Below the pieces are notes generated by a model. The model did no database searches. It was not told where the DNA came from and saw only the letters and a list, made by a program, of their open reading frames with translations. A stretch of 64,000 nucleotides of DNA. Source: Dactylosporangium sp. AC04546. Lineage in GTDB: Bacteria; Actinomycetota; Actinomycetes; Mycobacteriales; Micromonosporaceae. A program made the position numbers and the translations under genes. The stretch spans positions 1-64,000 of the forward strand of contig NZ_JAHYSG010000049.1 in NCBI RefSeq assembly GCF_022095675.1. Reading direction: 5' to 3'. This document shows, one piece after another, positions 32,309 through 43,052 of this stretch (the first letter of the stretch is position 1; each line of letters begins with the position of its first letter).

Positions 32309-32360
32309 GGCGAGACAAACGGTCGACCACCGGAGTTGAAACACCGATCGAGGAGGCCAC

Positions 32361-32978
32361 ATCAGCGTCGAGCCACGCGTCAACGAGCAGATCCGGGCAC
32401 GTGAGGTCCGGCTGGTCGGCCCGGAGGGTGAGCAGGTGGGTATCGTCCCCCTGGAGCGCGCTCTGCAGCTGGCCGCCGACGTGGACCTGGACCTGGTCGA
32501 AGTTGCGCCCATGGCACGCCCGCCCGTTTGCAAGCTCATGGACTTCGGCAAGTTCAAGTACGAGAGCGCGCTCAAGGCCCGGGAAGCCCGGCGTAACCAG
32601 CAGCAGACCGTCATCAAGGAGATGAAGCTCCGCCCGAAGATCGATCCGCACGACTACGAGACCAAAAAGGGTCACGTGGTGCGGTTCCTGAAGGCGGGCG
32701 ACAAGGTCAAGGTAACGATCATGTTCCGTGGCCGCGAGCAGAGCCGCCCGGAGCTGGGGTTCCGGCTGCTGCGCAAGCTCTCGGAGGAGATCCAGGAGCT
32801 GGGCTTCGTCGAGGCCGCGCCCAAGCAGGACGGCCGCAACATGATCATGGTCTTGGCACCGCACCGCAACGTCAAGGCAGCGGCGACGCAGTCCCGCGAG
32901 CCGAAGGCGGACGGCAGCCCGAGCTCGGAGGGCGAAACAGCCCCCGTGCCCGAGGTCGTCACCGCAGATCAGGCATAA
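32361..32978 (+). CDS. infC: Translation initiation factor IF-3, ATC start codon
   Basis: IF-3 binds the 30S subunit and proofreads start-codon choice. The 205-residue product reads [20 protein letters not shown] at the N-terminus, the conserved beginning of the family, so the start must be ATC at 32361, after AGGAGG at 32351. No ATG, GTG or TTG is available before residue 26. IF-3 discriminates against such codons, which gives autoregulation. The C-terminal domain ([18 protein letters not shown] region, [12 protein letters not shown]) is complete and a Ser/Glu-rich tail follows. Confidence 0.93.
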   Translation: MSVEPRVNEQIRAREVRLVGPEGEQVGIVPLERALQLAADVDLDLVEVAPMARPPVCKLMDFGKFKYESALKAREARRNQQQTVIKEMKLRPKIDPHDYETKKGHVVRFLKAGDKVKVTIMFRGREQSRPELGFRLLRKLSEEIQELGFVEAAPKQDGRNMIMVLAPHRNVKAAATQSREPKADGSPSSEGETAPVPEVVTADQA

Positions 32979-33122
32979 CCAGCACCGTCACATATCAACC
33001 AACCGCGTCGTGCGGGCGGGACCTGCACCACGCGGGGACCTCGGCTGCGCGCCGGCGCGTCACGGCACCCTGACCACGGCAAGATCAGGGTGCCGGCGCA
33101 CCTCATGAAGGGCAACACCAGC

Positions 33123-33317
33123 ATGCCGAAGTTCAAGCCGCACTCCGGGATGAAGAAGCGCGTGAAGATCACGGGCAAGGGCAAGTTCCTCGCCGAGCCG
33201 GCCGGCAAGCGCCACCTGCTCGAGGTCAAGCCCACCAAGCGCACCCGCCGCCTGAGCGGCAACGTCGAGCTCGCCGGCACCGAGACCCGGAAGATCAAGA
33301 AGCTGCTCGGCCTCTAG
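33123..33317 (+). CDS. rpmI: 50S ribosomal protein L35
   Basis: 64 residues starting MPKFKPHSGMKKRVKITGKG, the universal L35 N-terminus, which fixes ATG 33123 rather than the upstream in-frame codons. Very basic, as expected. It lies between infC and rplT, the conserved infC-rpmI-rplT order. The 144-base gap after infC has no clear terminator. Confidence 0.96.
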   Translation: MPKFKPHSGMKKRVKITGKGKFLAEPAGKRHLLEVKPTKRTRRLSGNVELAGTETRKIKKLLGL

Positions 33318-33445
33318 CCCGGTTCGGTCGGGGCCTGTCGACGCTGGACCCGACCCAATCCGCTGCGCCACAACCCCCCGACTTTGACCGTTTCTTTCCG
33401 GCCGGCCCATTTCCCCGGGCCGGTCTCGCATGAGGAGTACGAACC

Positions 33446-33808
33446 GTGGCACGCGTGAAGCGGGCAGTGAACGCCCAGAAGAAGCGCCGCACCGTCCTGG
33501 AGACCGCCAGCGGCTACCGGGGCCAGCGCTCCCGGCTGTACCGCAAGGCCAAGGAGCAGGTGCTGCACTCGATGCAGTACGCCTACCGCGACCGCCGTGA
33601 CCGCAAGGGCGACTTCCGCCAGCTGTGGATCACGCGCATCAACGCGGCGGCCCGCGCGAACGGCCTGACCTACAACCGGCTCATCCAGGGCCTGCGCCTC
33701 GCCGGCGTCGAGGTCGACCGCAAGATCCTCGCCGAGCTCGCGGTGAGCGACGCCAAGGCGTTCAGCGGCCTGGTCCAGGTGGCGAAGACGGCCGTTGCCG
33801 CGGCCTGA
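33446..33808 (+). CDS. rplT: 50S ribosomal protein L20
   Basis: 120 residues, starting [15 protein letters not shown] with the [20 protein letters not shown] rRNA-binding region. L20 is an early assembly protein and in other bacteria represses its own operon. GTG 33446 follows GAGGAG. The SpoU methyltransferase gene begins 2 bases after its stop. Confidence 0.96.
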   Translation: MARVKRAVNAQKKRRTVLETASGYRGQRSRLYRKAKEQVLHSMQYAYRDRRDRKGDFRQLWITRINAAARANGLTYNRLIQGLRLAGVEVDRKILAELAVSDAKAFSGLVQVAKTAVAAA

Positions 33809-33809
33809 C

Positions 33810-34595
33810 GTGATCCGGCAACCCGGGGCGGTCTTCACCACGCGGACCCCCCGGGTTGTCGCTGCCCGGCGCCTGCAGCGCCGCCGCGACCGTGACGAGA
33901 CCGGTCGCTTCCTGGCCGAGGGCCCGCAGGCGGTCCGCGAGGCCATCCGGGCCGGCGCCGTCGTCGAGCTGTTCTGCACGGCCGACGCGCGGGAACGCCA
34001 CCCCGAGCTGACCGGCGAGGCGAGCCTCGTCGACGACGCCGCCCTGGACGCGCTCACCGAGACGGTGAACCCGCAGGGCATGGTCGCCGTCTGCCGGCAG
34101 CGCGACGTGCCCCTGGACACCGCGCTGGAGCGCGGGCCCCGCCTGGTCGCCGTCTGCGCCGAGATCCGCGACCCCGGCAACGCCGGCACCGTCCTGCGCA
34201 ACGCCGACGCCGCCGGCGCGGCCGCCGTGGTCTTCGCCGGCGACAGCGTCGACCCGTACAACGGCAAGGCCGTGCGCGCCTCCGCCGGCAGCCTGTTCCA
34301 CGTCGACGTCGTGCGCGCCCGCGACACCGCCGCGACCGTCGCCGCGCTGCGCGCCGCCGGTCTGCAGGTGCTCGCCGCCGACGGCTACGGCGACACCGAC
34401 CTGTTCGACCTGGCGACGCTGGCGGCGCCGACCGCCTGGCTGTTCGGCTCCGAGGCGCACGGCCTGCCCGAGGAGGCCAAGGCGCTCGCCGACGCACGCG
34501 TGCGGGTGCCCCTGCTGGGCGGCGCCGAGAGCCTCAATCTGGCTGCGGCCGCGGCGGTATGCTTGTACAGTTCCGCGAAAGCGATGAGGGAGTAG
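33810..34595 (+). CDS. rRNA 2'-O-methyltransferase, SpoU/TrmH family
   Basis: The N-terminal substrate-binding domain (TGRFLAEGPQAVREAI, residues about 30-110) is followed by a trefoil-knot SAM methyltransferase with all three SpoU motifs: EIRDPGNAGTVLRNADAAG, WLFGSEAHGLP and ESLNLAAAAAVCLY. It probably methylates a 23S rRNA ribose (TsnR/RlmB-like); the exact nucleotide is not predictable. 261 residues. It sits between rplT and pheS, the usual actinobacterial place. Confidence 0.92.
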   Translation: MIRQPGAVFTTRTPRVVAARRLQRRRDRDETGRFLAEGPQAVREAIRAGAVVELFCTADARERHPELTGEASLVDDAALDALTETVNPQGMVAVCRQRDVPLDTALERGPRLVAVCAEIRDPGNAGTVLRNADAAGAAAVVFAGDSVDPYNGKAVRASAGSLFHVDVVRARDTAATVAALRAAGLQVLAADGYGDTDLFDLATLAAPTAWLFGSEAHGLPEEAKALADARVRVPLLGGAESLNLAAAAAVCLYSSAKAMRE

Positions 34596-34599
34596 ATCC

Positions 34600-34665
34600 G
34601 TGAGCGTCCTGTTTATGCGGCCCGCCGGTGACGGTGGGCGACGGGCGCTCTCGCACGCCTCCTGA
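34600..34665 (+). CDS. Possible 21-residue leader peptide upstream of pheS
   Basis: GTG 34600 lies 8 bases after GGGAG and opens a frame of 21 codons (MSVLFMRPAGD...) ending TGA 34663-34665. An inverted repeat GCCCGCCGG (34620-34628) / CCGGCGGGC (34679-34687) and an inner GTGGG/CCCAC pair enclose most of the frame. That is the layout of a peptide-controlled leader, although it contains a single Phe codon only. It may equally be chance; no homology is claimed. Confidence 0.35.
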   Translation: MSVLFMRPAGDGGRRALSHAS

Positions 34666-35814
<1,149 letters not shown>

Positions 35815-35815
35815 G

Positions 35816-38290
35816 GTGCGCGTAACGCTGTCCTGGCTGCGCGAGCACGTCGACCTGCCGGGCGACCTCGGTGCCGACGGGCTGGAGAAGGCCCTCGTCA
35901 AGGTCGGCCTCGAGGTCGAGGAGATGACCGACACCGGCGCGGCCGTCGAGGGCCCGCTCGTCGTCGGCCGGGTCGAGTCGATCGAGGAGCTGACCGGCCT
36001 CAAGAAGCCGATCCGGTACTGCCTGGTCGACGTCGGCGGGGAGCAGCCGCAGGGCATCATCTGCGGCGCCCGCAACTTCGCCGAGGGCGACCTCGTCGTG
36101 GTCGCCCTGCCCGGCGCGGTGCTGCCCGGCGGGTTCGCGATCGCGGCCCGCAAGACCTACGGTCACGTCTCCAACGGCATGATCTGCTCCGGCCGCGAGC
36201 TGGGCGTCTCCGACGACCACGACGGCATCATCGTGCTCCCGGCCGACACGGCGAAGCCCGGTGACGAGGCGCGACCGCTGGTCGGGCTCGACGACGTCGT
36301 GGTGGAGATCAATGTCACGCCCGACCGGGGGTACTGCTTCTCCGTGCGCGGCATCGCGCGGGAGCTGTCGCACTCACTCGGCGGCGCCTACCGCGACCCG
36401 GTCGCGGCGATCGTCCCCCTGGAGGGCGACGGCACCGAGGCGTACCGCATCGACGTGCGCGACAGCATCGCCTGCGACCGGTTCACGGCCGTCGCCGTGC
36501 GCGGCGTCGACCCGGCCGCCGCCACGCCGAAGTGGATGAAGGACCGCCTCGCGGTGGCCGGCATCCGGTCCATCTCGCTGCCCGTCGACATCACCAACTA
36601 CGTGATGATCGAGCTCGGCCAGCCGATGCACGCGTGGGACCTCGCGCAGCTCACCGGCCCGCTCGTGGTGCGCCGCGCGGCCGCGGGGGAGAAGCTCACC
36701 ACGCTCGACGGGGTGCAGCGGGTCCTCGACCCGCAGGACATCGTCATCGCCGACGACACCGGCGTCGTGTCGCTCGCCGCCGTCATGGGCGGCACCACGA
36801 CCGAGGTGTCGCCGACGACCGTCGACGTGCTGCTGGAGGCGGCCCACTGGGACCCGCTGTCGGTCGCGCGTACGATCCGCCGGCACAAGCTGCCCAGCGA
36901 GGCCGGCAAGCGGTACGAGCGCGGCGTCGACCCGCAGATCACCGCGGCCGCCTGCGCGCGCGCCGCGGCCCTGCTGGCGCAGTACGGCGGCGGGACGGTC
37001 GAGCGGAAGGTCACCGACGTCTACGCGGTCCAGCCGCCGGCGCCGGTCACGATGGCGCTGTCGCGCCCGTCGGAGCTGGCCGGCATCGACTACACCCCGG
37101 AGCGGGTGCTCGAGGTGCTGGCCATGATCGGCACGCAGGCCGAGGTCACCGGCGGTACGGTCACCGTCACCCCGCCGAGCTGGCGGCACGACCTCAACGA
37201 CCCGGCCGACCTGGCCGAGGAGATCCTGCGGATCGACGGCTACGACCGGATCCCGAGCGTCCTGCCGATCGCGCCGCCCGGCCGCGGGCTCACCGCGACC
37301 CAGCGGCGGCGCCGCACCGTCGGCCGGGCGCTCGCCGACGCCGGCTTCGTCGAGGCGCTGAACTACCCGTTCGTGGGCACCGCGACGCTCGACGCGATGC
37401 GGATCCCCGACGGCGACCCGCGCCGCGACCTGGTGCTGCTGCGCAACCCGCTGTCCGACGAGGAGCCCGGCATGCGCACCACGCTGCTGCCGCCGCTGCT
37501 CGCCGCCCTGCGCCGCAACGTCGGCCGCGGCCAGCGCGACGTCGCGCTGTTCGAGGTCGGCATGGTGTTCCTGCCCCGGGGCCCGATCGCGGTGGCGCCC
37601 GCCGCCGGGGTCGCCGGCCCGCCGCCGGCCGAGGAACTGGCCGCGGCCGACGCGCTGCTGCCGCACCAGCCGTGGCACGTCGCCGCGGTGATCGCCGGCG
37701 ACGCCCAGCCCGCCGGCTGGTGGGGCGCCGGCCGCGCGGCCGACTGGGCCGACGCGGTCGAGGCGGCCCGCCTCGCCGCCGACGCCGCCGGGGTCGAGCT
37801 GAGCGTCCGCCCGGCGGCCGAGGCGCCCTGGCATCCCGGGCGATGCGCCGCCCTCCTGGTGGGTGACACGGTGGTGGGCCACGCGGGTGAACTCCACCCG
37901 GCCGTCTGTGCCGATCTCGACCTGCCGCGGCGCACCGTCGCGATGGAGCTCGACCTCGACCTGCTGCCCGTCCCCGGCGCCTGGCCGGCGCCGCGGCTGT
38001 CGTCGTTCCCGACCGCGCTCATCGACGTGGCGCTCGACGTCGATGTCACGACGCCGGCCGCCGACGTCGAGGCGACCCTCGCCGAGGGGGCCGGTCCGCT
38101 GCTGGAATCGGTGCGGTTGTTCGACGTCTACGCCGGTGCGCAGCTCGGCGCGGGGCGCAAGTCGCTCGCGTACAAACTCACGTTCCGGGCACCCGACCGC
38201 ACGCTCACCGGTGAGGAGACGCTCGCGGCGCGTGACGCCGCGGTCGCCCTCGCCGCCGAACGGCACGGAGCGGCCCTGCGCGGCGCCTGA
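35816..38290 (+). CDS. pheT: Phenylalanyl-tRNA synthetase beta subunit
   Basis: 824 residues with the expected series of domains: N-terminal VTLSWLREHVDLP, a tRNA-binding OB domain (about 40-150), B3/B4 editing domain, B5 domain, the catalytic-like domain and the C-terminal anticodon-binding FDX-ACB domain (SSFPTALIDVALDVD onward). The beta subunit hydrolyses Tyr-tRNA(Phe). The start is GTG 35816. A strong terminator follows. Confidence 0.97.
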   Translation: MRVTLSWLREHVDLPGDLGADGLEKALVKVGLEVEEMTDTGAAVEGPLVVGRVESIEELTGLKKPIRYCLVDVGGEQPQGIICGARNFAEGDLVVVALPGAVLPGGFAIAARKTYGHVSNGMICSGRELGVSDDHDGIIVLPADTAKPGDEARPLVGLDDVVVEINVTPDRGYCFSVRGIARELSHSLGGAYRDPVAAIVPLEGDGTEAYRIDVRDSIACDRFTAVAVRGVDPAAATPKWMKDRLAVAGIRSISLPVDITNYVMIELGQPMHAWDLAQLTGPLVVRRAAAGEKLTTLDGVQRVLDPQDIVIADDTGVVSLAAVMGGTTTEVSPTTVDVLLEAAHWDPLSVARTIRRHKLPSEAGKRYERGVDPQITAAACARAAALLAQYGGGTVERKVTDVYAVQPPAPVTMALSRPSELAGIDYTPERVLEVLAMIGTQAEVTGGTVTVTPPSWRHDLNDPADLAEEILRIDGYDRIPSVLPIAPPGRGLTATQRRRRTVGRALADAGFVEALNYPFVGTATLDAMRIPDGDPRRDLVLLRNPLSDEEPGMRTTLLPPLLAALRRNVGRGQRDVALFEVGMVFLPRGPIAVAPAAGVAGPPPAEELAAADALLPHQPWHVAAVIAGDAQPAGWWGAGRAADWADAVEAARLAADAAGVELSVRPAAEAPWHPGRCAALLVGDTVVGHAGELHPAVCADLDLPRRTVAMELDLDLLPVPGAWPAPRLSSFPTALIDVALDVDVTTPAADVEATLAEGAGPLLESVRLFDVYAGAQLGAGRKSLAYKLTFRAPDRTLTGEETLAARDAAVALAAERHGAALRGA

Positions 38291-38300
38291 TCGAAGGATC

Positions 38301-38334
38301 GACGGCGGCCACTCCACGGTGTGTGGCCGCCGTC
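38301..38334 (+). terminator. Intrinsic terminator after pheT
   Basis: A 12-bp perfect stem (GACGGCGGCCAC, 38301-38312, with 38323-38334) and a 10-base loop begin 10 bases after the pheT stop. It separates the pheST unit from the glycan genes. The rest of the gap to 38512 holds the GGAGGGG ribosome site of the next gene and no clear promoter. Confidence 0.75.
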
Positions 38335-38512
38335 GCTGCGGGTCAGATATCGGACCGTTGACGTTCGTCTGCGTCCGATCGCCGAGTCGCGAAAGTGGTA
38401 CCGTCACGGCGCCGAGCCGTACTTCCGCCGTGCACCTGCGGCGTGACCCGATGAGGGGCTCGGCCCGCGCCAAGCGCCGGTATCGAATCTCGGCTTCCTG
38501 GAGGGGCAGCGC

Positions 38513-39724
38513 GTGTCAGAAGTGAGTGCATCGGCGGGGTTCACCACCGACGTCGTGGTGATCGGCGGGTGCGGCCGGGTGGGGCTGCCCCTGGGCATCG
38601 CCCTCGCCTCCCGCGGACTGCAGGTGACGCTGTACGACATCAACGCGGCCGCGGTCGCCGTGGTCAACGAGGGCCGGCTGCCCTTCGACGAGGAGGGCGC
38701 GGCGGCGCCGCTGGCCAGCTCGGTCGCGGAGGGCCGCCTCAAGGCGACCACCGACCCGGCGAGCGTCGCGACGGCCGAGCACCTCGTCGTGATCGTGGGC
38801 ACGCCGGTCGACGAGCACCTCAACCCGAACATCGCGGCGGTGCCGGCGGCGATCGAGCGCTGCGCGGACTTCCTGCGTGACGGCCAGCTCATCGTCCTGC
38901 GCAGCACCGTTCACCCGGGCGTCACCGCGCTGACCGAGAGGCTGCTCAAGCGGCTCGGGGTCAACGCCGACGTCGCGTTCTGCCCGGAGCGCATCGCCGA
39001 GGGCAAGGCCATGACCGAGCTGTTCGAGCTGCCCCAGATCGTCGCCGCCCGCACCCCCGAGGCGACCCAGCGGGCCGAGAAGCTGTTCCGCAACCTCGCG
39101 AGCCAGATCGTCGTGCTGGAGCCGGAGGAGGCGGAGCTCGCCAAGCTCTTCACCAACACCTGGCGCTACATCAAGTTCGCGGCCGCGAACCAGTTCTGGA
39201 TGATGTCCAACGACTTCGGCCTCGACTTCGAGCGGATCCGCCACGCGATCCGGTTCGAGTACCCGCGCGCCGCCGACATGCCCGGCGCCGGCTTCGCCGC
39301 CGGTCCGTGCCTGCTCAAGGACACGATGCAGCTCGCGGCGTTCAACAACAACAACTTCGTGCTCGGCCACAGCGCGATGCTCATCAACGAGGGCCTGCCG
39401 CTCTACGTGGTCTCGAAGCTGCAGGAGCGCTTCGACCTGTCGGAGATGACGGTCGGCATCCTGGGCATGGCGTTCAAGGGCGGCAGCGACGACATCCGCG
39501 AGTCCCTGGCCTACAAGCTGCGCAAGGTCGTCATGCTGCGGGCCAAGGAGACGCTCTGCACCGACCCGTACGTGAAGGACGACCGGTTCGTCCCGCTCGA
39601 CGAGGTGCTCCAGCGGGCCGACCTGCTCATCGTCGCCGCCCCGCACCCGGAGTACCGTGACCTGCAGACCGACATCCCGGTCGCGGACATGTGGGGTGTG
39701 ACCAACAAGGGCGTGCGCATATGA
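38513..39724 (+). CDS. Nucleotide-sugar dehydrogenase (UDP-glucose/GDP-mannose type)
   Basis: 403 residues. The N-terminal NAD domain is VVVIGGCGRVGLPLGIALASRG, followed by the central dimer helix and the C-terminal UDP-binding domain (GMAFKGGSDDIRESLAYKL). The catalytic cysteine is Cys266 in AGPCLLKD. The spacing resembles UDP-N-acetylmannosamine dehydrogenase (WecC-like) at least as much as UDP-glucose dehydrogenase, so the substrate is open. GTG 38513 follows CTGGAGGGG. It overlaps the glycosyltransferase gene by ATGA. Confidence 0.88.
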   Translation: MSEVSASAGFTTDVVVIGGCGRVGLPLGIALASRGLQVTLYDINAAAVAVVNEGRLPFDEEGAAAPLASSVAEGRLKATTDPASVATAEHLVVIVGTPVDEHLNPNIAAVPAAIERCADFLRDGQLIVLRSTVHPGVTALTERLLKRLGVNADVAFCPERIAEGKAMTELFELPQIVAARTPEATQRAEKLFRNLASQIVVLEPEEAELAKLFTNTWRYIKFAAANQFWMMSNDFGLDFERIRHAIRFEYPRAADMPGAGFAAGPCLLKDTMQLAAFNNNNFVLGHSAMLINEGLPLYVVSKLQERFDLSEMTVGILGMAFKGGSDDIRESLAYKLRKVVMLRAKETLCTDPYVKDDRFVPLDEVLQRADLLIVAAPHPEYRDLQTDIPVADMWGVTNKGVRI

Positions 39725-40527
39725 CCTTGACGCCGCAGATTTCTGTGGTCATTCCGGTGTACAACGAGGGCGACGCGATCGTCCCGTGCCTGGAGCGCAT
39801 CCTGCGCGCGGTCATGATGCCCGCCGAGGTCCTCGTGGTGCACGACATGCCCGAGGACACGACGGTCCCGTTCGCCCTGGAGGTGCAGGCCCGCGACCCG
39901 CGGGTCCGCCCGGTGCTCAACACGTACGGCCGCGGCCCGGCCAACGCGATCCGCTTCGGCGTCGACGTCGCCCGGGCCCCCGTCGCCGTGGTCACCATGG
40001 CCGACGGGTCCGACGACCCGCGCCAGATCGAGGACCTGGCCCGGCTCGTCGACCGGGGCGTCGTCGTCGCCGCGGCCTCGCGGTACATGCCGGGCGGGCA
40101 GCAGGTCGGCGGCCCGCGCTTCAAGCGGCTGCTCTCCCGCACCGCCGGGCGCACGCTGCACATGTTCGCCCGGGTCGGCACGCGCGACGCCACGAACAGC
40201 TTCAAGGCCTACTCCACGAACTTCGTCCGGCAGGTCGGCATCGAGTCGAAGACCGGCTTCGAGATCGGCATCGAGCTCACCGCGAAGGCCACCCGGCTGC
40301 GCCTGCCGGTCGCCGAGATCCCGACGATCTGGCTCGACCGCCAGCTCGGCGAGTCCCGGTTCGACGTCGGCCGGTTCATGCCGAGCTACCTGAAGTGGTT
40401 CCGCTTCGCCTTCGGCCGTCGCCTCACGATGGAGCAGCTGGCCAAGCGGCCCGCCTCCTCGGCGGCCCGGTCGGACGCCCAGACGGCACGCGCCAACTTG
40501 TCCGAGAATCAGACAGTCCAGAGCTAG
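39721..40527 (+). CDS. Family 2 glycosyltransferase, dolichol-phosphate-mannose-synthase-like
   Basis: 268 residues with the GT-A fold start ISVVIPVYNEGDAIVPCL, the nucleotide/metal motif TMADGSDDPRQI and an acceptor-side region TNSFKAYSTNFVRQVGI. No C-terminal membrane helices follow, so it is a soluble DPM1-type enzyme that likely charges a polyprenyl phosphate with a sugar. The tail is Ala/Ser-rich. Coupled to the dehydrogenase upstream; the epimerase follows after 11 bases. Confidence 0.87.
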   Translation: MTLTPQISVVIPVYNEGDAIVPCLERILRAVMMPAEVLVVHDMPEDTTVPFALEVQARDPRVRPVLNTYGRGPANAIRFGVDVARAPVAVVTMADGSDDPRQIEDLARLVDRGVVVAAASRYMPGGQQVGGPRFKRLLSRTAGRTLHMFARVGTRDATNSFKAYSTNFVRQVGIESKTGFEIGIELTAKATRLRLPVAEIPTIWLDRQLGESRFDVGRFMPSYLKWFRFAFGRRLTMEQLAKRPASSAARSDAQTARANLSENQTVQS

Positions 40528-40538
40528 AAGGAGCGTTT

Positions 40539-41564
40539 GTGGCAAAGGTCCTGGTCACCGGCTCGGCCGGCTTCATCGGTGGATACGTCGTCGAGGAGCT
40601 GCTGTCCCGCGGCTACCAGGTGGTCGGCCTGGACAACTACTCGAAGTACGGTCCGGTCACCCGCAGCTACGACTCCCACCCCGACTACCGCTTCGTCGAG
40701 GGCGACGCGCGTGACGTCGACCTCGTCTCGGAACTGCTGGACGGTTGCGAGCACTTCATCGCCGGCGCGGCGATGATCGGCGGTATCTCCTACTTCCACG
40801 CCTACGCGTACGACCTGCTCGCCACCAACGAGCGGATCATGGCCTCGTCCTGCGACGCGGCGATCAAGGCGCACCAGTCCGGCACCCTGAAGAAGATGAC
40901 GTACCTGTCGTCGTCGATGGTGTTCGAGTCGACCACCCACTGGCCCTCGAAGGAGGGCGACGAGCGCAAGGTCGCGCCGCCGCTGTCCTCCTACGGCTTC
41001 CAGAAGCTCGCCGTCGAGTACTACGCGAAGGCGGCCTGGGACCAGTACAAGCTGCCCTACACGATCGTCCGGCCGTTCAACTGCGTCGGCGTCGGCGAGG
41101 GCCGCGCGCTGGGCGAGGTCGAGGTGCTCTCCGGCAACGTCAAGCTGGCGATGTCGCACGTCGTGCCCGACCTGGTGCAGAAGATCGTCAAGGGTCAGGA
41201 CCCGCTGCACATCCTGGGCACCGGCGAGCAGGTCCGCCACTACACCTACGGCGGCGACCTCGCCAAGGGCATCATCGCCGCGATGGAGCACGAGAAGGCC
41301 TTCAACGAGGACTTCAACATCTCCACCGCCGAGTCGACCAACGTGCTCGAGCTGGCCGAGGTGATCTGGCGCAAGATCAAGGGCCCGGACGTGCCGTTCA
41401 GCGTCGTGTCCGACGACCCGTACGAGTACGACGTGCAGAAGCGCGTCCCGGACGTGTCGAAGGCCAAGGCGATCCTGGGCTACGAGGCGACCACGTCGCT
41501 CGACGAGATGCTCGACGAGGTCATCCCGTGGGTGACCGAGGCGGTCAAGGAAGGCCGCCTCTAA
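40539..41564 (+). CDS. NAD-dependent epimerase/dehydratase (extended SDR)
   Basis: 341 residues. The Rossmann motif TGSAGFIGGYVVEELLSRG is at the N-terminus, and the catalytic SSS ... YGFQK (Tyr-x-x-x-Lys) sits in SSYGFQKLAVEYY. Family members act on UDP- or GDP-sugars (4-epimerases, 4,6-dehydratases, decarboxylases). The substrate is not predictable, but the neighbouring dehydrogenase suggests an acidic or amino sugar. GTG 40539 follows AAGGAG. A strong terminator closes the three-gene unit. Confidence 0.87.
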   Translation: MAKVLVTGSAGFIGGYVVEELLSRGYQVVGLDNYSKYGPVTRSYDSHPDYRFVEGDARDVDLVSELLDGCEHFIAGAAMIGGISYFHAYAYDLLATNERIMASSCDAAIKAHQSGTLKKMTYLSSSMVFESTTHWPSKEGDERKVAPPLSSYGFQKLAVEYYAKAAWDQYKLPYTIVRPFNCVGVGEGRALGEVEVLSGNVKLAMSHVVPDLVQKIVKGQDPLHILGTGEQVRHYTYGGDLAKGIIAAMEHEKAFNEDFNISTAESTNVLELAEVIWRKIKGPDVPFSVVSDDPYEYDVQKRVPDVSKAKAILGYEATTSLDEMLDEVIPWVTEAVKEGRL

Positions 41565-41613
41565 AGGATCTGGTCGGGGCCTGCCGGCTCCGGACCGATC
41601 TCAGCGGCGCCTG

Positions 41614-41649
41614 ACGAGCGCCCCGCCACGACCGTGGCGGGGCGCTCGT
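41614..41649 (+). terminator. Strong intrinsic terminator after the epimerase gene
   Basis: A perfect 17-bp stem (ACGAGCGCCCCGCCACG, 41614-41630, paired with 41633-41649) with a 2-base centre is followed by TGTTCTCT. It lies 50 bases after the epimerase stop and ends just before the next gene at 41660. Confidence 0.85.
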
Positions 41650-41659
41650 TGTTCTCTCC

Positions 41660-42949
41660 GTGGCACTGACGACCCTGCGGCCGGCGATCCAGCAGACGCG
41701 GCCCCCAGCTCCCGCGCGGCGCCGGCGGTGGGTGGTGCCGCTGCTGGCCGTCGCGGGCGCGGCGCTCGCCGGGCTGTGGCGGACGCGGGGCCCGGCCGCC
41801 GTGGACTCGATCTGGGCCGAGGACGGGCAGAACTTCCTCACCGACGCGGTGACGCTGCCGTGGTACGAGGCGATCGGCACGCCCTTCAACGGGTACTACC
41901 ACGTCGTCGCGCGCTCCTGCTGGGCCGTCATCGCGCTCTTCCCGCTCTCGTGGGCGGCGGCGCTCAACGCGGTCGTCGACGCGGTGCTCACCGCGCTGCT
42001 GGCGCTCGGCGTGTACGCGGCCGCCCGCAGCCGGCTGCCGCGGGCCGCCGCCGTGGTCGTCGGGGCGACCGCCGCGGTACCGATGGGATTCGAACCCAAC
42101 GCGCTCGCGCAGCTCCAGTTCCCCCTGGTGTACTGCGGCCTCTGGATGCTGCTGCGGGAGCCCGGCGGCCGCGCCGCGCGGGTGGTCGCCACGGCGGTGC
42201 CGGCGCTCGCGGTGCTCAACTCGATGCTCGGCGTGCTGCTCCTGCCGGTCGCCGCGTTGCGGCTCGCGCGCCGGCGTGATCGAGTGCGGTTGATGCCGGC
42301 ACTCGCGCTGCTGCCGGGCACGGCGCTGCAGCTCGTGCCGCTGCTCACCGGCGTCAGCGAGCGCTCGCTGGGGGAGCAGCCGGACACGAACCCGGTCTCG
42401 GTGCTGGAGACGTACCTGCGCTGGGGCGTGCCGCGCTCGTTCCTCGGGCCGGCGTGGCTGGCCCCGCCGTACGAGGACGCCGCCGGGCACACCGCGCTCG
42501 TCGCCGCCGGGCTGCTGATCCCGGCCGCCGTCGTGGCGCTCGCGCTGCTGCGCCGGACGCGGGCTGAGTGGGGGCTGGCCGCCACCCTGGCCGGCTTCGC
42601 CGCCCTCGCCGGCGCCCTCCAGCTCGCCGCGCACGGCGGGCCCGAGGGCCGGTACCTCGTCCTCGTCACGCTGCCGAACATCGCCGCGGCGGCGTGCCTG
42701 CTGTTGCCGAGGAGTGCGGAAACCGGCAGAACACCACTTGTCGTGTTCGCGACACTCCTGTGCGTGGTGTGCGCGGCGAACCTGCGGCTCCCGGGACCGC
42801 GCGACGGCATCCCGGAGTGGGGCCCTACGGTGGCGGCGGCGCGGGCGGAATGCCGTGCTGCGCCCGGATTGACCTGGGTAACCGTCCACATCGCGCAGTG
42901 GCCGGAGATCGGCTGGCAGGCTGTCCTCCCATGCGATCGTCTTCGCTGA
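41660..42949 (+). CDS. Polytopic membrane protein, GT-C glycosyltransferase-like
   Basis: About 429 residues with roughly nine to ten membrane helices. Between the first and second helix is an acidic loop DSIWAEDGQNFLTDAV, the kind of outer-face acidic motif seen in GT-C enzymes that use polyprenyl-phosphate sugars. A large outside C-terminal segment follows the last helix. Specific family not recognised. The context with a DPM1-like enzyme supports a role in lipid-linked sugar transfer. GTG 41660 has no good ribosome site. Confidence 0.7.
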   Translation: MALTTLRPAIQQTRPPAPARRRRWVVPLLAVAGAALAGLWRTRGPAAVDSIWAEDGQNFLTDAVTLPWYEAIGTPFNGYYHVVARSCWAVIALFPLSWAAALNAVVDAVLTALLALGVYAAARSRLPRAAAVVVGATAAVPMGFEPNALAQLQFPLVYCGLWMLLREPGGRAARVVATAVPALAVLNSMLGVLLLPVAALRLARRRDRVRLMPALALLPGTALQLVPLLTGVSERSLGEQPDTNPVSVLETYLRWGVPRSFLGPAWLAPPYEDAAGHTALVAAGLLIPAAVVALALLRRTRAEWGLAATLAGFAALAGALQLAAHGGPEGRYLVLVTLPNIAAAACLLLPRSAETGRTPLVVFATLLCVVCAANLRLPGPRDGIPEWGPTVAAARAECRAAPGLTWVTVHIAQWPEIGWQAVLPCDRLR

Positions 42950-43052
42950 CCACTCGTCGCCCGTCTGTCATCGGACGGCCGGGTGACGTTCGTCAGCCGT
43001 TGCGGTGAGGAAGCGTTCGTTAGAGACTCGGCGTCGTGGTGAGACGGTCGTG

